From NCBI RefSeq assembly GCF_003259435.1, contig NZ_QLMA01000005.1, positions 434,001-498,000 on the forward strand: a stretch of DNA of 64,000 nucleotides, written 5' to 3'. Both the position numbers and the translations under genes were made by a program. Below are positions 54,475 through 62,217 of the stretch, piece after piece. The notes beneath the pieces are model-generated. The model searched no databases, was not told where the DNA came from, and was given only the letters and a program-made list of their open reading frames with translations. The first letter of the stretch is position 1. The number at the start of each line of letters is the position of its first letter. The stretch comes from Chitinophaga dinghuensis. Lineage in GTDB: Bacteria > Bacteroidota > Bacteroidia > Chitinophagales > Chitinophagaceae.

Positions 54475-56556
54475 ATGAATAAATATTTACTGACATTAGC
54501 CTGCATCATGCGGGCAGGAATCCTATTTGCACAAACCGACACCTGTACCAAGCAGCAATCGTTGCAGGAAATAGTGGTAACTGCTACCAGGAACGAGCAA
54601 CAAATTAATAAAGTACCTATACCCGTTACCGTTATTACCAAACAACAGCTGCAATCTTCCGGGGCCTTGCTGCTACAGCAGATCCTGGCAGAGCAGACTG
54701 GGTTATTTATCACATCCAATCATGGTACCGGCGTGCAAATGCAAGGCCTGGAAGCCGAATATACGCTCATCCTGTTGGATGGCGAGCCTTTAATCGGCCG
54801 AACTGCCGGCACCCTGGATCTTTCCAGGATCACCGTCAGTAATATTGAGCGTATAGAAATCATAAAAGGGCCGGTATCCTCACTTTATGGCAGTGATGCG
54901 CTGGCAGGCGTTATTAATATTATCACCTCCAACCGCTCCGACAAAGGGAGTACCAGTATCACCGGCAGATATGGTTCTAATCGCACCTATAACCTGGACG
55001 CACAAACGAAAATACCTGTACAGAAAGGACTTCTCTCTTTCGGGGCCAATTATCTGAACAGCGAAGGATATACGCTGGGAGAAAACCAGGGAAGTCCTAC
55101 CGTAGCGCCTTACAATGCCATCACCTTACAATCCCGCTGGCAACAGCAGTGGAACAGCAAATGGCAAAGCACACTCTCTGGCAGGTTCTATCAACAACGC
55201 TATACCAGCTACTTCCAGGATACAAAAGGCCCTGTGGATGATAAAGGCAGAGAACAGGACGCCAATGTATCATGGAACGTAAAACATAGTCCCAGCGCTA
55301 ATTTCACACAGGTATTCCGATTATATTATTCCCGTTATGCCACCAAAGAAGATATGTTGTACAGAGACGACAAGTCCACTTACGATGCATCGTTTTTCAC
55401 GCAGCAATACTTAAAGCCAGAGTATCAGGCCGACTGGCAGATTACTCCAAAACACCAGCTGACGGCCGGAACAGGATACATCCATGAAACGGTATCGGCT
55501 ACACGCTATGACGATAAAATGGCATTCAATACCGGTTATATCTTCCTGCAGGAAAACTGGAAGCCTACTGATAAATGGAACATTCTGGTGGGAGGTCGTT
55601 TTGATATGCATAATCAATACCCTTCTCAATTGAGTCCGAAGCTATCCCTATCCTATCAATTCCTGCCACAGTGGCGCGTTATGGGCTCTGTAGGCCGGGG
55701 TTACCGGGCGCCCGACTTCCGCCAGTTATATCTGCACTTCAACAATGCGGCAGTAGGCTACACAGTACTAGGCACCAAACTATTGAGTACTGTCATCCCT
55801 GAAATGCAGGCACAAGGGCAGATCAAACAACTGGACATCTCTCTGGCACAAATGCGCGAACTGGATGCAGAAAGTTCCTGGTCCTATAATACCGGTATCC
55901 AAGGTAATCCCTGGACTGGCACGAATGTACGCGTCAATTTCTTTTACAATCGCGTCAACAACCTGATTGACACGCGCGCCATTGCCGAAAAAACCAACGG
56001 ACAACGAGTTTACAGCTATATCAATGTAAAGAGCATTACTACTTGCGGCGCAGAAGCGGAGATCTCTCAAAACCTCGGTAAATACTTTCAGCTGGCAGGC
56101 GGTTATCAATATCTCCGCACCCGCGACAATGAACTGTCTGACCAGGTAAAAAAAGGGCAAGTATATACGACCGATCCCTCTACCCGGGAAACAAGAGCGC
56201 TGAAACGCAGTGAATATTTCGGACTGTTTAACCGCTCCCATCACACTGCCAATTTCAAAGTTTCATATATACAACCCCGTTATGGTATCGAAACGTATGC
56301 CAGGGTATTGTATCGCAGTAAATATGGCTTCACAGACGAGAATGGCAACAACACACCTGATTTGAAGAGTGAATTTGTACCAGGCTACGCCACCGTGAAT
56401 TTATCCATTGCGAAATATTTACTGGAAAAACGTTTACGCGTTCAGGTGACTGCAGACAATCTGTTTAACTATTCAGATTATCAACATATCCCCACTATGC
56501 CAGGCCGACTTTACGCCCTGACATTGGGTTGGTTCTTTCAACACGGAAATAAATAA
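54475..56556 (+). CDS. TonB-dependent receptor, HmuR-like heme receptor
   Basis: 693 aa from the ATG at 54475 (MNKYLLTLACIMRAGILFAQ). The frame begins nine codons further up without support. TonB-box region LQEIVVTATRNEQQINKVPI, plug (about 40-150) with LAEQTGLFITSNHGTGVQMQ and KGPVSSLYGSDALAGVINII, then the barrel ending LTLGWFFQHGNK. It imports a ligand through the outer membrane. A HmuY gene follows within 15 bp, so heme is the likely ligand, as in Porphyromonas HmuR-HmuY. The heme ligand residues cannot be assigned by eye. Confidence 0.8.
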   Translation: MNKYLLTLACIMRAGILFAQTDTCTKQQSLQEIVVTATRNEQQINKVPIPVTVITKQQLQSSGALLLQQILAEQTGLFITSNHGTGVQMQGLEAEYTLILLDGEPLIGRTAGTLDLSRITVSNIERIEIIKGPVSSLYGSDALAGVINIITSNRSDKGSTSITGRYGSNRTYNLDAQTKIPVQKGLLSFGANYLNSEGYTLGENQGSPTVAPYNAITLQSRWQQQWNSKWQSTLSGRFYQQRYTSYFQDTKGPVDDKGREQDANVSWNVKHSPSANFTQVFRLYYSRYATKEDMLYRDDKSTYDASFFTQQYLKPEYQADWQITPKHQLTAGTGYIHETVSATRYDDKMAFNTGYIFLQENWKPTDKWNILVGGRFDMHNQYPSQLSPKLSLSYQFLPQWRVMGSVGRGYRAPDFRQLYLHFNNAAVGYTVLGTKLLSTVIPEMQAQGQIKQLDISLAQMRELDAESSWSYNTGIQGNPWTGTNVRVNFFYNRVNNLIDTRAIAEKTNGQRVYSYINVKSITTCGAEAEISQNLGKYFQLAGGYQYLRTRDNELSDQVKKGQVYTTDPSTRETRALKRSEYFGLFNRSHHTANFKVSYIQPRYGIETYARVLYRSKYGFTDENGNNTPDLKSEFVPGYATVNLSIAKYLLEKRLRVQVTADNLFNYSDYQHIPTMPGRLYALTLGWFFQHGNK

Positions 56557-56570
56557 AATCAGCAATACAT

Positions 56571-57161
56571 ATGAGAAAATTACATTTACCTATGGGCATC
56601 GCAGCCCTGACAGTGGCTGCCCTGCTTACTTCCTGCAGCAAAAAGGATGACCAGGCAGCGCCACAAAAACCTACTATTGTTTCCACTACTGCCGTAAATA
56701 TCGATGCAGATGTTGCCAATAAAGGATCTTTTACGCTGTATAGCCTGGCTGATAACAAAGTAGTTCCTAACAGCGACTCTGCCACCTCCAAATGGGATAT
56801 TGGATTCCGTGCTACTACCATCATTGTGAATGGCGGTGTAAGCGGACCCGGGAACGCCACTGCACAAGTCATGAGCGGCGTTTATAATGACCTGACAGTA
56901 GCGCCGGAAACCGGCTATATAGCAGATGCTGCGGCCACCAAAGCCATTGGCGCCTGGTATACTTATAACATGGATACACATATTATCAGTCCTACCGCCG
57001 GAAAATTCATCGTACTGAAAACAGCAGCCGGAAAATATGCCAAACTGGAAGTTACCAGCTACTATAAAGACGCACCGGTTCCTCCTGTAGCTACTTCTGT
57101 AAGCAGGTATTATCATTTCAGATACGTATTACAGGCTGATGGCACTCGCAATTTCAAATAA
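56571..57161 (+). CDS. HmuY-family heme-binding lipoprotein
   Basis: 196 aa. The N-terminus MRKLHLPMGIAALTVAALLT is followed by the lipobox Cys22 (LLTSC). The central part ATSKWDIGFRATTIIVNGG and SGPGNATAQVMSGVYNDLTV match the HmuY family, and TYNMDTHIISPTAGKFIVLK with YYHFRYVLQADG closes the domain. HmuY takes heme from host or environmental proteins on the cell surface and passes it to HmuR. It sits between the receptor and the DUF6607-like gene in one operon. Confidence 0.85.
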   Translation: MRKLHLPMGIAALTVAALLTSCSKKDDQAAPQKPTIVSTTAVNIDADVANKGSFTLYSLADNKVVPNSDSATSKWDIGFRATTIIVNGGVSGPGNATAQVMSGVYNDLTVAPETGYIADAAATKAIGAWYTYNMDTHIISPTAGKFIVLKTAAGKYAKLEVTSYYKDAPVPPVATSVSRYYHFRYVLQADGTRNFK

Positions 57162-57180
57162 CCTTTAATCTACTTTTCAC

Positions 57181-58128
57181 ATGAATAAATTCACCTTCGC
57201 CATCCTGGCGGGAACCCTGATATCATTTCAGGCAAACGCACAACAGCAGTCAAAAGAAAAACTAGCACAAGATAAAGCCGCCATCAAAGCGATGTGTGGC
57301 TGCCAGGAAGTAACTTTTGAATATACCGAAACCTTTCCCTTCGACACCAGTTACAAACCTAAAGGCTACCATAAAATTACCGATGCAGTGGAATTTGTAA
57401 CCGTAGCAGAAGAAAATGATAAACGCATCGTATTGCAACACTTGTTGGTAGCTGGCGGCGAGGTAATCAAACACTGGACGGAAGACTGGCAGTACGAAAA
57501 CCGCAACCTCCTGGCATACAACAAGGATAATCAATGGAAAAAAATCCAGTTGCCAGCTACACAAGTGCAAGGACAATGGACACAAAAAGTATATGGCGTA
57601 GATGATGAGCCCCGCTATGAAGGCACCGCCACATGGATTCATGCAGATGGCCGCCACTACTGGGAATCCGCCAGCGATGCCCCATTGCCACGCAGAGAGT
57701 ACACTACCCGCAAGGATTATAATGTACTCCATCGCATCAATCACCATGAACTGACTGCCACCGGTTCTGTACATGAACAGGAAAACCTGAAGATCCAACG
57801 GGAGAATGGTCAGGATAGAAAAATCGTTGCAGAAAAAGGCCTCAATACTTATAACAGAACAGATGACAGCAAATGTGAGAAAGCAAAAGAGTGGTGGGAA
57901 AAACACCAGCAGTTCTGGGCAGTAGTACGCAAAGAATGGGATAAGTTATACAATAACCAAAATCTCATCCAGCTACAATCTGTTGTAAACAATGAACCAT
58001 TGTATAAAGCAATGAGTACACTGGAACAAAAAGCATTCAAGCAGGAATTAAAAGGCACCGCACTATCTGGTGAGATAGCCAGTACGCTGAAACAATTCAG
58101 CACTTCCAAAGAAGTGAGCCTGAAGTAA
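57181..58128 (+). CDS. DUF6607-like secreted protein of the heme operon
   Basis: 315 aa, signal peptide MNKFTFAILAGTLISFQANA. The mature part opens AAIKAMCGCQEVTFEYTETF and has VIKHWTEDWQYENRNLLAYN and GTATWIHADGRHYWESASDA, which I recall from DUF6607 proteins found with HmuR/HmuY in Bacteroidota. Rich in Trp, Tyr and His. Role unknown; a periplasmic heme-handling function is inferred from context. A strong terminator follows. Confidence 0.7.
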   Translation: MNKFTFAILAGTLISFQANAQQQSKEKLAQDKAAIKAMCGCQEVTFEYTETFPFDTSYKPKGYHKITDAVEFVTVAEENDKRIVLQHLLVAGGEVIKHWTEDWQYENRNLLAYNKDNQWKKIQLPATQVQGQWTQKVYGVDDEPRYEGTATWIHADGRHYWESASDAPLPRREYTTRKDYNVLHRINHHELTATGSVHEQENLKIQRENGQDRKIVAEKGLNTYNRTDDSKCEKAKEWWEKHQQFWAVVRKEWDKLYNNQNLIQLQSVVNNEPLYKAMSTLEQKAFKQELKGTALSGEIASTLKQFSTSKEVSLK

Positions 58129-58139
58129 ATCTCAATAAT

Positions 58140-58176
58140 AGAGAACGTTCCAGTACAAAAGGAACGTTCTCTTTTT
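58140..58176 (+). terminator. Terminator of the heme operon
   Basis: 12-bp stem AGAGAACGTTCC/GGAACGTTCTCT with a 9-nt loop, followed by TTTTT. Confidence 0.85.
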
Positions 58177-58359
58177 ATAACGATCAATGGTCATCCCAAT
58201 GTTCGTATCCCGCATATGGGCTTTTCACTTAGTTATTCAGGAGGACCAACTATTAGTTATCTTAAGATACCTGATGAAGACCGTTCATTGTTTACCAAAC
58301 TCCATAGTCTTCATTGTACAGCTGGTCCCCCATTTGCTATTCCTATAGCAATTTATGCG

Positions 58360-60876
58360 CTACCCATTTATGGCGACTTTACCCATGAACGGATCTGTGA
58401 AAGAAGGATTCCCCGTTTCTACCCTGCCGGCAAATCGTTGGGAAAAGGCCTTGTCGTCTTCCATTACTACTGTAAAATCATACCAACCATAACTCTTACC
58501 CAGCGGCAGTACTACTTCAATGCTGGCATTGGCGTCCAGCGTTCTTTTCACCTGTTTGTTGCCGTATGCATTATCTGTGATTACAATTGTTCTGGGTGCA
58601 GTGGCTGTATTCACCAGCTTCACCAGGGCGTTTCCGGTAGGTTTCGACGTGATTCCGACCGTTTCCATCGCCAGGCGCACACTTAGGTGCGGATGCTTCT
58701 TATCGCCGGAAAACCGCCTGAAAAAGCCGTTAGGGCCATGTACATGCAAATCGTACCGCGACTCCTTAAAACTTTCCATGGGCCATTGATATGTGAGTTT
58801 ATCGCCCGCTTTCACCGCGAAAGACCAGTTCCGACCTTTATCCCCTTCAAAGGTACCGGTAGTATATACCGTAAATGGCGCACCAGCAGCCGATTTTCCA
58901 AAAAACCGGGAACCTGCTGTCAATTCTATTTCCAACTGGTTACGGTCATTCCACTGCGCATCAGCATATAATTCATATGGCAATGCACTGGAAGGACGGA
59001 TACCAGGCTCCTGTAAACGAAGCCCCGTTGATGCCACCTGGCGGATATCTGCTTCTTCCATCAACTTAAAGCCGCCAGGAAGATCCCTGAATTTTGCATT
59101 ATTGATACCTTCCACGGTACGTTGTTGGTCAAGGAAAGGCAACTGGGATGGCACTGCCGCATCATAAGGACTGAAAGCCGCGGTCAGGTTACCGCAAATG
59201 GTGCGTCTCCACTCGCTGATCAACGGCGTATATACCTGCTTGTTATATTTCCGGTTCACGAAATGTTCCAGGAACTGTATCATGGAGGTATGATCATATA
59301 CTTCAGAACATACTTTACCCCCGCGGCTCCATGGACTCGCGATAATCATTGGCACTCTGAACCCTAATCCTACAGGGGCTTCCCTCGCCTGCTTCCGGGG
59401 CACGCCCTGACGAAGTTCCGCCTCCAGTCGCACATGCTCTATCTCCGTTTCAATACCTGCAGACACCGCCCCTGTTCCCGGCTTCTTACTATCTGCAATA
59501 GAAAAAGGTACTACGTGATCATAGTAACCATCGTTCTCATCATAGGTGAGAATGAAGATGGTTTTCTTCCATACTTCTTCATTATGGGTGAGGATATCCA
59601 GCACTTCAGATACATACCATGCGCCATACCAGGGTGCGCTGGGATGATCGCTGAAATTCTGCGGACTCGCCAGCCAGGAAACAGTAGGTAGTTTACCTGA
59701 TTTCACATCGCTGCGGAACTGATGGAAGATATCTCCTGCAGGCATGGTGCCTTCTCTTTGCGTATTCCCATCCATGTACTTAAAAGAAGTAATTTTCCGG
59801 AAGTCCGTGTCTCCCTTATTTATCACAAATGCACGTTGGTACAAATCCTTTTGTGCTGGCGTCAGTTTCTCATAACATTCCTGGTTCCATTTCTTCAACT
59901 CGGTAGCGGCATTATCCAGCGCCTCCAGTTTCTTCGCAAGGGCTTCCCGGTTTTTACGTGCCGCTTCCTCAGAAGAGGGACTGGCTTCCTGTAATTTATT
60001 GATTTCGCCAGGCAGTGTTTCCACCTGCTTGATCAGGTTCTGTACATAGCGCTCAGAGAACTTTACATTGTAGGCAGCAAAAAACTCCAGCAGATTACAA
60101 CCAAAATTGGATAACCATGCTCTCTCCTCTCCTTTAAATCCGCCGCCACAGCTGAGTTCATTCTGATAGAACTTCCAGGAAACGCCATTCTCCGACAACA
60201 TTTCCGGAAATGTTTTCCAGTTTAATTTCCCATAGCTGTAATCATCATTACGAATATGCGCTTTCATATCGCCATTTTCCTCTTGCATGATAGTTCCTGT
60301 CCAGAAGAAAGAACGATTCGGCGTGGTACTCGTCATACCAGAACAGAAATGCTGATCACATACGGTGAAAGCATCTGCCATGGCGTAATTAAACGGAATA
60401 TCTTTGCGATTAAAAAAGCCTAAAGTCAGCGGCATGGCGGCGTATTCTTTGTTGCCCGATTTCTTCGCCAGCAGCCATTTATCATATTTCCCTTCATTGA
60501 AAGCATCCACCTGACTGGCCCTGGAATGCGGGAGTGAACCCATCCAGGTAATTTTAGAGTCTTTCATATCCATACGGAAAGGCGAATAGGTTTTTCCCTG
60601 CTCATCCGTCTGGCACCATACAGGTTTACCATCTGGCAATATGACTGCACGGGGATCATTGAATCCGCGTACCCCTTGTAAGGCGCCAAAACAATGATCA
60701 AAAGAGCGGTTCTCCTGCATGAGAATAACAATATGCTCTGCATCGAGGAAAGTACTGCCCGGAGCCGGGTTGATGGCAAACGCTTTTTGAACGGAGGCTG
60801 GCAGTAGCCCGGATAGTCCTGCTGCTCCGGAGAGGAGGGCGGATTTCTTGAGAAAATCCCTTCTGGTATCTTTCAT
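58360..60876 (-). CDS. Tat-exported phospholipase C (phosphocholine-type)
   Basis: 838 aa. Twin-arginine signal RRDFLKKSALLSGAAG. The phosphoesterase domain (about 45-560) has HIVILMQENRSFDHCFGALQ, a metal and nucleophile region, FILTYDENDGYYDHVVPF and PMIIASPWSRGG. Two C-terminal DUF756-type domains follow (about 640-830: GSRFFGKSAAGAPFTVYTTG and VKLVNTATAPRTIVITDNAY). The architecture is that of Pseudomonas PlcH/PlcN. It hydrolyses phosphatidylcholine or related lipids outside the cytoplasm, feeding the phosphatase and GDPD genes at 49-52 kb. Confidence 0.93.
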   Translation of the reverse strand: MKDTRRDFLKKSALLSGAAGLSGLLPASVQKAFAINPAPGSTFLDAEHIVILMQENRSFDHCFGALQGVRGFNDPRAVILPDGKPVWCQTDEQGKTYSPFRMDMKDSKITWMGSLPHSRASQVDAFNEGKYDKWLLAKKSGNKEYAAMPLTLGFFNRKDIPFNYAMADAFTVCDQHFCSGMTSTTPNRSFFWTGTIMQEENGDMKAHIRNDDYSYGKLNWKTFPEMLSENGVSWKFYQNELSCGGGFKGEERAWLSNFGCNLLEFFAAYNVKFSERYVQNLIKQVETLPGEINKLQEASPSSEEAARKNREALAKKLEALDNAATELKKWNQECYEKLTPAQKDLYQRAFVINKGDTDFRKITSFKYMDGNTQREGTMPAGDIFHQFRSDVKSGKLPTVSWLASPQNFSDHPSAPWYGAWYVSEVLDILTHNEEVWKKTIFILTYDENDGYYDHVVPFSIADSKKPGTGAVSAGIETEIEHVRLEAELRQGVPRKQAREAPVGLGFRVPMIIASPWSRGGKVCSEVYDHTSMIQFLEHFVNRKYNKQVYTPLISEWRRTICGNLTAAFSPYDAAVPSQLPFLDQQRTVEGINNAKFRDLPGGFKLMEEADIRQVASTGLRLQEPGIRPSSALPYELYADAQWNDRNQLEIELTAGSRFFGKSAAGAPFTVYTTGTFEGDKGRNWSFAVKAGDKLTYQWPMESFKESRYDLHVHGPNGFFRRFSGDKKHPHLSVRLAMETVGITSKPTGNALVKLVNTATAPRTIVITDNAYGNKQVKRTLDANASIEVVLPLGKSYGWYDFTVVMEDDKAFSQRFAGRVETGNPSFTDPFMGKVAING

Positions 60877-60904
60877 GGTTTAGCTGATGATTCTTAAAAA
60901 GTAG

Positions 60905-60912
60905 CAAAGATA
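60905..60912 (-). promoter_or_regulatory. -7 box of the phospholipase C gene
   Basis: TATCTTTG on the minus strand, a full match to TAnnTTTG, 29 bp before the ATG at 60876. A TTG lies at 60939-60937 with a 24-nt spacer. Confidence 0.45.
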
Positions 60913-61017
60913 TTTTTGCATCTCACTTTTTTATGACAAACGGCAATAGCTTAATGATTTATTAATCTCACTGAAAAAACTTAACTTAATAGTACTAACC
61001 ATCAGACAAACCATCTT

Positions 61018-61710
61018 ATGAAAAATATATTAGTCCTCCTACTCTGCCTTTACAGTTTTCATCCTCTCTCCGCACAAGTCAAAGAGGGAGATTTTAAAAT
61101 ATGGGGTACCCGGATGGGACTTCAGGTAGTAGGGTTGGTGGAAGGTCCGGCCACAGCAACCGCTGATCTCCAGGTAGCCTGTGTTTTTGAATATACGGAA
61201 GGTGATATTTATAACTCGCCTCCTGCCCTTCCGCCGGCAGCTAATGGCATGCAGCATTTGGACAAAGCGCTGCATGGCATCATCACGGATATACGAAAAA
61301 CCGGTCAGTTTGAAGGGCATACTTATGAGACTATTCTCCTCGATCCCGCTCCCGGTTCTATTAAAGCCAAAAGGCTTCTCCTCATTGGCCTTGGCAACAG
61401 GAACCAGTTTGATGCGGGTATTATGAAAGGGATTGGCACCATTGCATTAAGAGAAGCCCTCCGGTTGAATGCCTCCACTGTGGCTATTGCGAGCGATTTA
61501 AAAGATGCGGGCATCGATAGTCCTACCGCCCAGGTAGCTGAAAACATTGCCACCGGCGCATTACAGGCATGGAAAACCCAAGCTTATCTGCGCCAGAAAG
61601 GATATTCCAATACGCCGATGCTGAAAAAAATCATACTGCTTGCAGGCCCTGCTTTCTATGAAACTGCCGGTACAGGCATTGTAAAGGCATTGGAGAAATT
61701 TCCGAAATAA
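61018..61710 (+). CDS. Secreted M17-peptidase N-terminal-domain protein (no catalytic domain)
   Basis: 230 aa, ATG start, signal peptide MKNILVLLLCLYSFHPLSAQ. The rest matches only the N-terminal domain of leucyl aminopeptidases (M17_N): SIKAKRLLLIGLGNRNQFDA, GIMKGIGTIALREALRLNAS and ASDLKDAGI. The zinc-binding catalytic half of M17 enzymes (about 300 residues) is absent, and the protein ends at EKFPK with a proper stop. It may have kept only the macrodomain-like fold as a binding module. A secreted location is unusual for this domain. Confidence 0.75.
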   Translation: MKNILVLLLCLYSFHPLSAQVKEGDFKIWGTRMGLQVVGLVEGPATATADLQVACVFEYTEGDIYNSPPALPPAANGMQHLDKALHGIITDIRKTGQFEGHTYETILLDPAPGSIKAKRLLLIGLGNRNQFDAGIMKGIGTIALREALRLNASTVAIASDLKDAGIDSPTAQVAENIATGALQAWKTQAYLRQKGYSNTPMLKKIILLAGPAFYETAGTGIVKALEKFPK

Positions 61711-61928
61711 GCTGAAAACCCATAGCATGGGAATATCATAAGTTTACATTTATTACAACGTATGTGATTCGTTTATCCTAAAGCGTTAGCTATGCAATAA
61801 CGTTATACAACTGTATTATCCCGGCACTGTACCACTGTTATATCCCCTTTCTCATCAGCAAGGATCTGTCCTTCTATGGAGTATGCCGAAAATCCCGCAT
61901 CCAAGAGTAGGCGCCAAACCCTTTTATC

Positions 61929-62147
61929 ATGAGCAATCCGCTTCAAAGATGGCTATATCTGTTTGCCGTCATCATCATTATTATTGGTGGTATCATTATC
62001 ATCATTATACCTGGTCATATACCAAGACCTGGCGGCTGTCCACAATGTGGCAACCTCTCTCTCCAATTGGTTGGTGGCATTAATATACTTGCAGGCATTG
62101 GTATTTTGCTTACAGCAAGAAAACTCAATCAGCAACAGCGTTATTAA
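61929..62147 (+). CDS. Small membrane protein
   Basis: 72 aa. Two hydrophobic segments (about 9-28, FAVIIIIIGGIIIIIIPG; and about 46-62, QLVGGINILAGIGILLTAR) flank a small CPQCGN pair that could bind a metal. ATG start. It lies between the M17_N gene and a bidirectional terminator. Function unknown. Confidence 0.5.
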   Translation: MSNPLQRWLYLFAVIIIIIGGIIIIIIPGHIPRPGGCPQCGNLSLQLVGGINILAGIGILLTARKLNQQQRY

Positions 62148-62167
62148 ACGTACGTATGCACCAACAA

Positions 62168-62199
62168 AAAACCTGTTGTCTTAACCGACAACAGGTTTT
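62168..62199. terminator. Bidirectional terminator
   Basis: 13-bp perfect stem AAAACCTGTTGTC/GACAACAGGTTTT with a 6-nt loop, between the small membrane protein and the chitinase. Confidence 0.85.
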
Positions 62200-62217
62200 C
62201 TTGTTATAAAAAGCAGC

